Source: Capillidium heterosporum (lineage: Eukaryota > Entomophthoromycota > Entomophthoromycetes > Entomophthorales > Capillidiaceae). Taken from it: a stretch of 64,000 nt of DNA. The notes beneath the pieces were generated by a model. The model saw only the letters and a list, made by a program, of their open reading frames with translations, ran no database searches and had not been told where the DNA came from. Positions 47,371 to 58,912 of this stretch are shown piece after piece (positions within the stretch are counted from its first letter, which is position 1; each line of letters starts with the position of its first letter). The position numbers and the translations under genes are program-made. The stretch spans positions 248,001-312,000 of the forward strand of contig WBMQ01000004.1 in NCBI GenBank assembly GCA_016630905.1, given 5' to 3'.

Positions 47371-48793
47371 TTAGTGGATTGGGTTTGAGGGATCGTTGGT
47401 TGCCAGGCTAGGTATGTTCAAGTTGTTGAAGGTAGTGGGCATCTGTGAGTTTGGGAGCATACTTCCGCTGGTCATGTTCTGATTTAAGGTAGGGTTGAGC
47501 AATGGGTTGACGTTTAATCCCAAGGTAGGGTTACTTGTAGGGTAGAGGCTGGCCTTGGCTAGGCTTGTTTTCCAAAATCTCGACATAGTTGCTAGGGAAC
47601 ATACCTACCTTACCGTCACGGAGTCTCCCCTGCCACCAGCTGGCCTGGCCGTCAGAGCTAGTGGATTTGTTCAAGATGGCGATGAGGTCACCCTTCTTGA
47701 AGGTCAATTCGGCCGAGTTCTGACCACTGAACTCGAAGTTGGCTTGGGCAAACTGGTAGGTCTGAGCTGCCTTGGCTCCAGCTTGTTGGCTCAACTGCTG
47801 TTGCTGTAGGTCGAAAGCCTGACGTTGACGCACCATACGTTTTGCGATCGACTTCATGATTATGTGGAGGAGGTAGGGGATACCAAATACAATGGCGACA
47901 AACATCATTATTGGCTTGAAGCTGAACTTGGGCTGAGCCTGCATCTTTTTGAATTCTTTGACGTTGAGTTCATTGGGATCGACAGGTACCCGTAAACCTA
48001 AACTGCGATAGATAAGATTGCGAACCGCCTTGTAGATAGCGACCAGGGAGAAAACCTGAGCCAGGGAGTGACGCAACATACCAAACTGTTCAGCGACTCC
48101 AACCATTGCCATAAATGAAGAGTGAGTGGCAAAGTAAGTCGACTCCAGCATCTGGGCGATGCCGCCGAAAGTGCCTACTACTCTCTCTAGCAGCTGGAAA
48201 GTTGACTGAGTGCTGAGCTGCATCTGGGCTGCCAGGCCTGGGTCTTCGTTTGGATTCATGGGTCTGTTTCCGTACATCGAATTCATGCCGTAGGGGCTAC
48301 CATATCTGGAACCATAACCACCGTAGCCTCCCATCATCGATCCATAGCCTCCCATACTGCTGTAACCACCGTAGCCTCCATAACCACCCATGCCACCCAT
48401 GCCACCGTAGCTTCCGTAACCTCCATATCTCGAACCGTAACTGCCCATCCCCATACTGGACCCGTAGCTGGATCCATATCCTGTCCCGTAGCCGCTGCCG
48501 TAGGTGTTGGATCCGTAACTGTTATAGGAGGATGAGTTCATACCTCCGACACCACTGCTTAAATTGGAATTTAGCCCACTGCTGTTCAAATTGGAACTGG
48601 AGCTACCGGAGGGTCGATTTGGTACTTGGGGGTTGGAACTACTACTGCCGTTGGTTGGAGGGAATGTGCTGCTCGATGAAGAATTGTTCAAGGGGTTTGA
48701 GTTGCCAAAGCCACTGCTTCCACCCATGCCGCTTGCTAAGTTGCTGCTGGCGCTGCCGTTGTTGGTTTCCCAAGGTTTTGGTGGTGATGGCAT
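47371..48793 (-). CDS. PEX13: PEX13, peroxisomal docking protein, with possible +1-frame C-terminal extension
   Basis: Membrane docking factor for peroxisomal matrix import. The frame from 48793 to 47531 encodes 420 aa. It begins MPSPPKPWETNNG, the usual Pex13 start, and continues with a Ser/Asn-rich part. A Gly/Tyr-rich block (repeats of GGYGGY) is followed by helical/membrane segments (SLAQVFSLVAIYKAVRNLIY, FKPIMMFVAIVFGIPYLLHI) and a C-terminal SH3 domain (TFKKGDLIAIL, WWQGRLRDGKVGMFPSNYV). It stops shortly after the SH3 domain, at CTA-CCC-TAC-AAG-TAA. In the +1 frame coding-like sequence continues for about 55 codons to 47371, with N-P-T-L repeats and the gene's codon habits. Confidence 0.9.
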
Positions 48794-49613
48794 CGTTGGT
48801 TAATTGATGAAAGAGAGTAAGTTGTGGGTTTAGCTCCTAAAAGGGATTTTGGAAATTAGTGCCATCTTTTACAATTTCTCTGTAAAGAGGGGTTTTTGGC
48901 CAATAGGTTTAAGTTCTATGAGTAATCATTTGTTGGATTTCAAACACATTCTGTGGTTAATTGCCGTATTGGCCACCAGTTTGGTTTTGGGAAAACATAT
49001 GAATTTTAATCTTATGCATGACCTCCCCTTCACAACCTAAGCTTATCTTTCAAACTCTATACCAAACAGCTTACGTTATGCACAAAATTAAGCCATTTTA
49101 TTGGATCAAATTGTGGGTAAACTTAAATTCAAGGATTGCTGAAAATCAGTCAGGGTGAGCTTGAAAGAACCCTGGCCGCCAAATATTTCTAGTGGTTTGT
49201 AAACAACTCTCATATCCAACCATATCCTTAGAGAATACGGACTTGCTAGTTCGATTTAATGAATTGCCTATATACCTATTCATCGCTTGTAAGGCTGATA
49301 GACCACTTCCCTTAAGCTTCTATTTTATTATTTGATACATTGGTTGCTGTTGGCTGCTTTATAGCTACATTGCTGTAATTACAATACCATCAATGTTCGA
49401 TAGTTGCAAATATCATATCTACTAATTGCTGACTTACTACAGAATCCATCTCTCACTTGAGCTCTTTCTGCATTCTTTGAGACCCAAAGCTTCACATTCA
49501 CTTATAGCTTCCAGAAATGAAGGTTATCAAGTCGAAGCTTAGTCTCCTTATACAAAGTTGCTTTCATTGGCCAAAATCTCGGCCTCAATATTTCAACTTG
49601 AGTTCCAGTTGAG
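48794..49613. promoter_or_regulatory. Divergent promoter region between PEX13 and LAMTOR4
   Basis: 820 bp separate two outward-facing starts. No ORF here is convincing; a 63-codon hydrophobic frame at 48849 lacks support. Confidence 0.45.
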
Positions 49614-50031
49614 ATGACTTTTCTCATCAACCAGAGCACTCAAATTCAAATGCAAGATTTCCTTCGAAAAATTGAAGCTCTAGATAACAATTTAGGCTAC
49701 CTAGTAGTCGACAAGGACGGTTCTCTAATAACAGTAAGCTAACCTTTACAACCTACCTAACCAAATAAAGAGTAGCGGTGCGCTACAAGATAAGGACCCT
49801 CAAGCTGACAATTCACTCACCAAAATGGTTTACTACTTGGTACAGGATAGTCTTACGTTAGTTAGAAAGAGTGAGGTTGAGCAGCAGGAGGTTAACAAGC
49901 CTTTTGACAAATTAACTGGTAACTTTTTGAGAAAAACTATTATTAAGATTTTAGTTAATTATGGAAATAATGATCTACAAATTTCTCTGTTTAAAGATAA
50001 CATCGTTGCCGTATTATTGAATAAATTGTAA
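49614..50031 (+). CDS. LAMTOR4-like Ragulator subunit
   Basis: Two exons (49614-49733 and 49771-50031) joined across a 37-nt intron give 126 aa. The fold signature is LGYLVVDKDGSLITSSGALQ, then DNSLTKMVYYLVQDS and PFDKLTGNF, ending with a beta strand pair (LQISLFKDNIVAVLL). Human LAMTOR4 has the same order (LGYLV, then ASSGDLEND, then PFKRLSV). It would form part of the Ragulator scaffold that anchors Rag GTPases and TORC1 at the vacuole or lysosome. Roadblock-fold proteins are short and diverge quickly, so the call rests on this ordered match. Confidence 0.75.
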
Positions 50032-50893
50032 CTTTTGCATATAGACTACATTTTCAACTACTCGGGGTTTGGTCTGTGTATTTATTTACAAGCTTCGTGC
50101 TGCCAAAAACTGTAAAGGCATTCAAAAATTAATAGGTAAAGAATGATTCAATATGAAAAGTTTTGTGATTTTAGGAACATTTCAAAAGTCATTGCTTTAA
50201 ACTGCTGTTTATTAGTGACAGCAATTGTATATATTAAGCTTTTATCTAATAACCATTATCATCCCCCTATTTTGATAAGCTTTTAAGTATATCTTTATTC
50301 TACAATCGTAAATGAGTTTTATCAAAATGTACTCCTTGATCTAAAAACATATTTCATGAATAGTGTTCTCAACTCTTGTATGTTTGTACTAATGTCAGTA
50401 TTTTTAATCATCTTGACAAAGACTGTCGATATACTTCCTATATTGGAATTTGTCATTTTTAGCAAACATAAATCAATTTAAAATGGCAAATATGGTAGGT
50501 AAGGAAAGCGAGCCGTTCTAACTTGGTGACTTAGCTCTTTAGCTAAGTCGTATATAGAGCTTTCAAAAAGCGATACCCATCTTTCCTAATTTGATATATT
50601 TCCACCTTATAGTTTCAAAGCAAAATGACAAACTTTAAAGTCTATATCGTTTCCAAGATAAAGCCCCAGCTCATTACAGTGCTTAAATTTCTAATTACTT
50701 CAGATGAAATGCAAGTTGAATTCAACAAACTAGAAACCAATTAGGCAAGATATAAAAGGCCATAGAGGTGAATTTGAGCACAAGGCAAATTACTTCATTA
50801 TTATTCTATACATCCATATTTAGACAAGAAATTTACTTTGCCTTTTAGTTTATATATATATTTTTTAAATCTCCATTTTTAATAACTTGCTAT
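50032..50893. other. Intergenic/mobile boundary with an LTR-end-like hairpin
   Basis: At 50527-50562 a segment beginning TGACTTAGCT and continuing TCGTATATAGAGC matches the start of the gypsy 3' LTR at 62257. Its first bases form a 9-bp inverted repeat (50528-50536 with 50541-50549). Similarity fades after about 36 bp, so it is at most an LTR fragment. Nothing else is recognised. Confidence 0.4.
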
Positions 50894-53523
50894 ATGAGCT
50901 TTACTTCAAATCCATTTTATCTTCAAAATCAAATTTTCAGTATGTCTATAAGCACAATAATGAACCATTTACCTTTGTTTTCTGGGCAACAAATTATGAA
51001 TTTTAAAAAGTTTGGAGATATAGTAATATTTAATAATACATTTAATATTAACAATCTTAGCTTACCTTTGCTTTCTTTTGTAGGTATAAATGAGCATGGG
51101 AATATTATTGCGTTTAGATATGCTTTTGTCATAGATGAGAAGTTGGAAACAATTGTTAAAGTCCTTGCCTCATTTCTCATCATTCACCAGCACACTCCTA
51201 AAACTACCTTCACCGATCCCGACGCAAGTTATATCGGTGCTATAAGAGTTGTTTTCCCAAACAGCTACCATACTTTGTGCATGTATCATATTACATTGAA
51301 TTTGAAGCAAAACTTGGGTAATTATTTAGGCAATAAATTAAGCAAGTTTATTGATAATATTTACAATATAATCAGGTTAGAAGGGGGCACCAATAATATA
51401 AATAGTGAGCTCGCCTTAGTTTATAGTAGATACAATTTAAATTCTAAGGCTGTCAGCCATATGAAATTAGTTTTTCATAAAAAAGAGAAGTTTTGTTATC
51501 GATATTTAAAGAGGAGCTTCAATTTAAGAATCACAACTACCCAACGTGTTGAATTAAATCACAAAAGGAATAAGAATATCTTAGGTAGAACTGAACGCGA
51601 TTTAGAGTTTGCAGCCCAGTTGTTAATTGAAGGTGATGAAAATGAAAAAAGAGCACTTAGAAAGGCGATTTCAAAAAGAGCTGGACAATACCCTATTTAC
51701 TCATCAATTCAATGAAGTTTATGATGCAGTGAGTATCTATGCTTACAATATTTTTATAAATGAATTTTCAAATATCTTGTCAAATTGTTAATATTATTGC
51801 TACTGATGTTGATGTTTTGGATTTGGCTACTAGACAGGTTGAAAGAGTTAATCATGTTTGTAGTTGTTTTTATCGGTTCCAGATGGATTTACCTTGTAGA
51901 CATGAAATAGCAGCCTACTAACATGTAAAGGAGTTTTCAATTTTATCTTTGGCTGCTCAACATTGGAAGTTTGACTATAAATTAGCGCATTTTGACCTAA
52001 CTATATTTGAAACTTCAGTTTAAGCCGATGGTAATACTTCCGATCATGAAACTAAAACAGAAGTGATCAACATAGCAAAGAAGACACTTTTATATATGAT
52101 ACAAAGTATGAGTGTTGACGAAGTAAAAGGGCTTATCAAGATGATGCATGAGTTCCAAGATAAAAAGCAGAAGAGTATTTGAAGCTTAAAGTGAAAGGAC
52201 ATGATGTTGTGGTGCTTTATGGAGCCAAGTCTAGGGAGCGATGTCAAAATGCTGAGAAAGTTAAAAGCTGTTTACCCAGTAAGTACAATAAATGATTTTT
52301 TACTTCATATATATATTTGATACATTAAGCATTGTATTTTAAAGCTTATCTTAATTATGATGAGAATGGAGATGTTGAAAAGTATATTTGCTTCATTAAG
52401 TGATTCTATAAAGCAAACTTTTATAGTGTGGCTTTAAAATATAACAATACCAAATTGAAAAAAAGTTATTATAGGAACAAAAGAAAGATGATTAGAACAA
52501 TTTTTTAAGCTTGGGGGCACAGATGACGAAGAGCTTGGATTGATTTTAAAGATCCTCTTGGAGGAAGTGATGAAGTTGCAGAAGCTCTAACCCTATATAT
52601 AGAGCTTTGCATTGAAAGACTAGTCAAAGTGATCGGCAATAAGGGAATCAAAGCCACGAGCTAGAGGGTATTTAAGATAACTGAAGTCTAATAATACTCA
52701 GGCAATAGGAAAGATTGTAAATCCGCCAATCTCCTTGATGGTGAAAATTTTATTATTCATATATTCCTCAGCACTCCTGAACACAGTAGTCGATGATGGG
52801 ACAGAACAAGGAAATAATTTGGTAATCTTCCTCAATTGAGGAGAATTTTTAACCTTGATATCAGATTCATCAATACGTGTATGCCATTTTTATTATGTAG
52901 AACGCCTGAGAAATCCTTGGGGGATGGTCTCCGTTGGTCTTCGCATAGTGGTGGTAGAAGCATTCACCAAGCTTACAATAGCTTTAAATGCCTAGTGGCT
53001 ACCTTTGATGAAGTCAAGCAATTTGAGAATGAGTCTACTTTAGCATCCTGCTATAAACATCAGAAGATACCTAGCACATTGTTCTTGGATACAGAGATCT
53101 AGAACATAATGGAAAATGAATGCCTAATTTAAATTTACTTTTGCCAGATGAGTTTAAACATCGAGTGAGGTCTTCTCTAAAGAAGCGTATTTATCAGCAA
53201 CATTATCGTCGAGGTTACGAAAAAAGAAGGGATCGGTTGCATCTAGTTAAAGAGTTAATAAGATGTTAGTCATTTGCTTTACCTGCTTCATGTTGGATTG
53301 TTGATGTTCAAAGAAAAGAAAGGTTGGTTCTGAAATTTTTGGCATTCAGGTCTAAAAAATTTATTATAGCCAATGGTTTTACGATTTGTCAGAGTTTTAT
53401 TCTATTCTTTAAATCCATTGGCTATAAATTTAATTTTTGGTCAGATTACGCTCACTTTATATATATAGACAGCCAAATTGATTATTGCTTTTTGAAATCT
53501 TTAGATAGTAGCATAGTGATTTA
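50894..53523 (+). mobile_element. Decayed MULE-type DNA transposon (transposase remnant)
   Basis: An open frame at 50894-51715 encodes part of a MULE-domain transposase: FGDIVIFNNTFNINNL, LLSFVGINEHGNIIAFRYAF, then FTDPDASYIGAIRVVFPNSY and TLCMYHITLNLK. The paired Asp-containing blocks and the C-x2-H following them are typical. Downstream, 51850-51920 encodes a SWIM zinc finger (VCSCF, then LPCRHEIA) but is followed by a stop. Further open pieces (52836-53102, 53150-53523) belong to the same decayed unit by position. They may derive from an accessory peptidase domain, which I cannot confirm. Terminal inverted repeats were not found. AT content is higher than in the ORF that follows. Confidence 0.65.
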
Positions 53524-53762
53524 ATAGTGTATAGCGTCTGTAGTTCACATATTTAAGGCGTGGAGTAGACATTTAGAGTTAGCTTAGTATTGATCAATTA
53601 GAAATTAGTGGTGATCAGATAGTGTTGGTATTCAATTAGCACGCATTGATTTTAGGCAGTTAGTGCTCATTGGTGTTAGTTTTGATAATCAACAGTAGAC
53701 GGTATAGGCAGTCACTAGATAGTAGTGCCGATTGAGTAATTCAGTACTGTTTGGCTAATAAT

Positions 53763-55755
53763 ATGGAGCAAAGTATCGTTCAGGAGATAAACAGTGCATG
53801 GGAAGGAGGACAAGTGGGCAAGCGACCTGCTTCTCATGATAGGAAGGGGGCGTCTGGCTCGAGGTCGTGCAATTCAGCCCCTGTTGGGCAACATGTTGTC
53901 AGGACCGGTTCAGGTGGCACACCTTCCCATACGCCAGGGCCTGTTGGGTCAGGGGGCAGTGATGACGTACGTGGATGTGCTAAAAGGCATGTTCGGGATT
54001 GCTTACATCCTGACAACGTTGAAAAGAGAATGCGCAGTGTTCAGGATCTGCCAGTGTATGGTGGGGCTGTGGAACGTCTGTGGGTGGAGGTAACACGCGT
54101 TAGGTGGCAGATAATAGGCCTGGCTATTGGGTTTGTTGTCATGACTGTTGTCACTGTTGTATCGGACACCACTCGTGGGAAAGTTTCATTGCAGAATTGG
54201 CTGACAGTGGTTGGTTTGGTAGTTTCAGTTGCGAGCTGGGCGGCAAGTCGGCTGATAACGGCGGTGGTCACATGTTTATCGATGAGAGTAATTGATGACC
54301 AGGGTGTGAAAGCTAGTGTCCCGTGGGGTGTGGCCGTTGCTAATGTCATACGGGACCAGGACCTGACTGGGATGCGTATACACGGCTTCAGGCGTGTTGC
54401 TGCTGGCAGGCTGCTTGTTGCTGCATTGAGTGTCATTGCTTCTGTTGGTTACAAACAAATGTTCTCAGAGAATGGTTGGGACGATAGCCTAGCTGCTGTG
54501 TCACCAGGTATGGAAGGCTATGGTTCGTTCCAATTGCGGGGGCTGCCGGCTTCTGGTGGCGGTGATCGGCCATCAGTGCTAGAGATGATAGATGAGGCAA
54601 GAAATGGTGCGTATTCGGGGCATAGTGGCGACTGTGATTTCAGCAGTAGTAAACAGTCAGGAGAAGTGACAGGTGTGTGTTCTTCCGTCGTACTGCCAGC
54701 TTCAGTGGCAGGGAAGCCAGCAACTGATTTGTATGTAGAAGCGATTGGTCAATCATACTCATATCTTTGTCGCTTTGGGGAAGGTGCGCCTACCTCGTCA
54801 CAGGCGTTTGGAGTCAGCTACAATGGCACTACTGCGGTGCTGGCTGGAACACACGATGCGCAGCATGCTAGGGTGGCTAGGAGCTCCAGTTTTGAGCAGC
54901 TCTCTGTATTTGTAATGAGAGACAAAAGGACCCATGTGCTTTACAACGCTCTTAGCCATTTTACAGAGGTGAAGAGATGGGCAGCTTGTCTGGTAGTGCC
55001 AACACTTGTGACAGCGATTGTGGAATTACCAACAAGTGTTGATAGTAGGACAGATCTCACTGTGCATAATGTTACTGCTGCCCAAGCAGGGAAAGACTTT
55101 GGAGCATGCAACACATGTGAGTACAGGGTGATGCACGATGACACAGCAGCCACCGCCTTGCGTGTACTCGGTGGGCGATTGCCAGATTTGCCCAATGCAG
55201 ACATTTTAGCCCTCATGAAAGTCGTCTCTGCACCCAGGTTTTTGTCGTTCTTTTTCAGTCAGCCACAAGTGATGGCAAAACAATACCCCATATCATCACT
55301 GAGCCACCGTGTAGTGGCCACTAAGATGCACACGCGCAGACTAGGTATTAATCAATATGCGCTAATACCTTGGGCCTGGCTCCTGGTTGGGTGTGTGGAA
55401 CTGATGGTAATTCTAGGAGGAGCTGTCTCACATGGGTTAGCTGGGTGTCAAGTATCATGGATTGAAAGAGGCGCTGTTGAGGAACTCACAGGAGAGTCCT
55501 GCCTGCAGATGGGCAGGGGCCTGCATGAATACACTGCAGTGTCCGAGCGAGTGAATGCTTCAGTGTGGATTGGGGCTTCACCAATCGCAGGTTATCACGT
55601 GACGCTTGCTGCATCTGTTGACATGGTGGAAGGACTGCAGACTGGCAAGAATTATGGCATGCGGAGTATTGCGTCCCAGACCATAAATGGGCAGGCCACT
55701 GTTGCAGAACTGATTGAAGACGGTGACGAGGCGCTTTACGAAGTATTGATGGATG
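53763..55755 (+). CDS. Multi-pass membrane protein ORF of unknown function, fused in frame to gag
   Basis: ATG at 53763. About 660 codons with no stop, visibly richer in G and C than the neighbouring genes. After a polar Gly/Ser/Arg-rich N-terminus come hydrophobic segments at residues about 117-136 (IIGLAIGFVVMTVVTVV), 146-170 (WLTVVGLVVSVASWAAS) and 214-229 (LLVAALSVIASVGY). A large, Cys-containing, presumably extracytoplasmic part of about 300 residues follows. Another helix lies near 535-556 (WAWLLVGCVELMVILGGAV), then a segment with VWIGASPIAGYHVTLAASVD. The same open frame then runs into gag of the downstream element. It could be a separate gene fused when the element inserted, or an extra ORF of the element. 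I do not recognise the family. Confidence 0.6.
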
Positions 55756-55859
55756 CACATATCCTCCTTCATTTAGCGGGGCTTACATTAGGGAAAATAT
55801 TGAATGTAATGCTCAAAATGGAGCCTTGTACGGGACAACATCAGTTTTATATAAATACC

Positions 55860-56715
55860 AGGAGAAGCCGCGATGCTTACAGTCAGGAAGCTAATGGGGT
55901 GAACCATAGAGAATACCAGTATCGTCAACCACAGGACTTGAGAATGGCCCGGTTCAATAGTAATGAAGCCATGGCCGAAAGTTTCGTCGATATTTATGAG
56001 CAGCAAGGCAACGCCATGGGGTGGAACGATTACCAGAAGACCATCAACTTTTCCATGTATATCGACTCCGAACTATGGAATTGGCTGCTATCGGTCCAGG
56101 ATGAAATATGGCCCCAATTAAGAGTGAGGTTCTTGGATAACTTCACGGTCACCGAATCTGCTGGCGTGGCACTTGGGCGTCTTAGCGCAATGAAGCAGAC
56201 ACTTGATGAGAAGCTATCTCACTACCTCATCCGGTTTGGTACATCAAATGGCCCGCATCCCCGAGACCATACCGCAGTTCGTGCTCATTGAGATCTTTGC
56301 CAATTCGCTCAAACCGGTTCTAAGGGCAAGAAGCTTAGACCATATCCTAGGTTGCAAAACACTGAAAGAAGCGGTCCATGTAACTACGGAGATCAATCGC
56401 AGGTGGTCACTAGATGATCCTTACCGAGGAGCAGATCAGATGTGGTCAAATTCCCAAGCTATGATAGTCAGCTCAAACCGACTTCCGATAGTTATATCAC
56501 AAGAAGCACCGATTGACTATCGAGTTCCCCAAACCATGACTATAGCAACCCAAAGTCCACTAGAAGCCAAGCAGGATGAAATCTTGGAGGCCCTGAAGAG
56601 ACCCGCAATGGCTATAGAGGACTCTCGCCCCCGTTGTTATAACTGTAACCAAATAGGCCATTTAAGTCGACAGTCTAGAGCACCACGGAGATCGGGAAAC
56701 GAGAGAGGGCCCCAA
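55860..56715 (+). pseudogene. gag-like region with damaged zinc knuckle
   Basis: Frame 0 (shared with the membrane ORF) encodes FNSNEAMAESFVDIYEQQGN then NDYQKTINFSMYIDSELWNW, the gag capsid style of Ty3/gypsy elements. Near 56235 the frame must move by +1 to continue as ARIPETIPQFVLIEIFANS. A CCHC knuckle follows at about 56632-56676 (CYNCNQIGHLSRQS), but the last Cys is replaced by Ser. The frame then ends at 56716-56718. Confidence 0.75.
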
Positions 56716-56768
56716 TAAGCGGCATTGGAGGTCCTCAAAGTAATAGACCGCAAGAAGAGCCACCAGAT

Positions 56769-58058
56769 GTGACTTCAGAGGCAATGGGCTACGCCGTCTT
56801 AACGCGGTCCCAAGCTGAGGAGTTGCGTAGACAATTGGCGGAAGCCAGAGGAAATCCAACTTTAGAGACAAGGCTGAGAGCTAAATTAAATGAGAGGGAA
56901 AATGGGGTTGGCAGAGGAGAACCCTACAGCGGAGCGCAAACGTCAAGCCATATATCTACCTAGGGATTGAGACATTCGGTGCCAGTGCACACAGTAGGAA
57001 ATCGCAGAGAGAGCCAAGGAACCCAGTATAGTAACCAATTGACGGTTAGAGAAGGTTTGGAAGCGATAGTAACCCAACCGTTGCCCTCAAGATTGCAACC
57101 AGGGTTTGAAATATCCATCTCAACGATGAATCCCCGCCCAACGTCAATGAGCCAACAGACAGCACCAGCAGTGGAACCAGTGATAGCCTTACCAAGATGA
57201 ATGGAAGAGACCCGGATGCACGCAGAGGAAGCTATGCAACCCGAACTTCATTACTCCTCAGCGAACCCCGATGTGTTTGCAGGAAATGATCATCAAGATG
57301 GTGAAAACAGCAGCAACCTACATGGTAGCCCCGGAAATATAATGGAGATCCAGAATAACAACCCAAGAGAAGGCAGTGTACCATCGTTAGGACAGAGTGA
57401 CCAGGAAACCCTTCACCATGGATCCAGAGGATTAACTCGAGACAACAAAGGAAGATTTGTCAAGAAATTGGCAGCACAACAAGTACCATCGGAGGAAGAC
57501 CAAATGCAAGAAGATCAACCCAGCTACGAAGAAAGAGACTAATGTTCATCAAGGAGAGATGAAACAGAACAGCCAGAGGGTCTATCACAGATGGGAGAGC
57601 ATTTAGGTCATTCTCAGCTACCGGACAATGCTTACGAAGGAGCACAGCTTGAAATTACTCTTCCACTAAAGACAGCACGAGAACATCCTCAACTTCGATC
57701 AAAGTTAGATCAGCTATTCCAAGGTTTTGAGATAGGAAGTTTCTTTGCAGGACAGCAATTTATTTGGTCCAGCAATCATGCAGCAGCAGTAAAGGGCGTT
57801 GTGAATGGGTTTCCAGCCCAGATTATCATTGACACAGGATGCAGCAGAGTGGTATTATCTCAAGGATTTTATGATCGGTTTCACTTAATGGAGGATGGAG
57901 AAGTACCTATTGCCATTGGGACAGTAGAAGGCCCTACCCGTCAGGAACGACGCAAGGCGTTTGAGAAAGCTATCATCTCTATTGAGGGAGTAACAGCTCA
58001 AGCCCCGGCAGTAGTATTTCCGGGAGGGCACTACGATGTACTAGTGGGAATGAATTAG
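56769..58058 (+). pseudogene. Linker and aspartic protease region
   Basis: One frame with three internal stops (56961 TAG, 57198 TGA, 57540 TAA). A Gln/Asn/Glu-rich linker leads to a retropepsin: AQIIIDTGCSRVVLS with the catalytic DTG near 57830, and the flap/end block VLVGMN followed by TAG (58056) where the family has Trp. Confidence 0.75.
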
Positions 58059-58189
58059 TTGAAGCGAGTAGGTGCAGTAATTAATTGCGCCACAGATACG
58101 GTCACCATAGGATCGGTGTCTATTCCTATGTTCAACCAACCTCAATTCACAAAGGCCATGACAGCCTTAGAAGTCACACAGTCAGAGGA

Positions 58190-58530
58190 ACCAGTACAAT
58201 TCATACTCAAAGACTATAGAGCGCGAATGCCATCTAAAGCATCATCTGGAGCAGCAGGAAATGATTTATATGCGCTAACAGATGGCCAAGTTGAACCTAG
58301 AGGAACAAAGGTCTTTGAAACGGGGGTTCAGGTCATCATCCCTCAGGGATGTATGGAGGAATAGCTTCCAGGTCTGGAACGGCAATGAGCAATGGACTCA
58401 CGGTCACAGGAGGAGTGATTGACCAAGATTACTAAAGTACGATCAAAGTTACCATCCAAAACGATAGTAACAGAACGGGTACTATCGCTACAGGCCAGCG
58501 AATTACACAGTTGATCACTTACAAAATCAA
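58190..58530 (+). pseudogene. dUTPase domain of the retrotransposon
   Basis: Trimeric dUTPase motifs are seen in order. Motif 1: SSGAAGNDLYA. Motif 2: RGTKVFETGVQVIIPQG. Motif 3 is in the next frame: SRSGTAMSNGL, then GGVIDQDY. Motif 4: ATGQRITQLI. Motif 5 (Gly-rich arm) is not evident. A frame break near 58355 and a stop after DQDY (58433-58435) inactivate it. It follows the protease directly, so it would be made as part of Pol. Confidence 0.75.
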
Positions 58531-58912
58531 TGAACAGCAAGCAGAAGGATCTGAACAAGCTCTGGAATCATCCCAACATGATGGTAGAGGATTGAGATCG
58601 GTCAATGTCCAAGAAATCCTATCCTTGCCTCAAGGGCTATCAACACTAATATCCCACTCTGCTATGGCAGTTGCAACACCCTTTGGAGCCGTTCAATGAT
58701 TAACACGGAACAAAGGGGGGGCCAGCAATACAGGAAGAGTCACATTGTACACCCCGGAAGGACCAAAGAAGTCCCATAGACACACCCAACTGGAGCCTAA
58801 AATAATGGTTAACAAGCTATCAATCGTTATTACCCAAGCAATTGACAAACCATGAATAAAAACTCTTCTAAGTAGGCTCATTCAGATCCCTGAGCCATAC
58901 CAAGCATTCCAT
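58531..58912 (+). pseudogene. Degenerate linker between dUTPase and RT
   Basis: The dUTPase frame continues open to 58699, with a Gln/Glu/Ser-rich product and no recognised domain. Coding is then lost until the RT frame at 58913. Confidence 0.45.

Noticed and set aside
48250-48807. Ser/Cys/His-rich ORF opposite PEX13
   Set aside because: Antisense shadow of the Gly/Tyr-rich PEX13 region.
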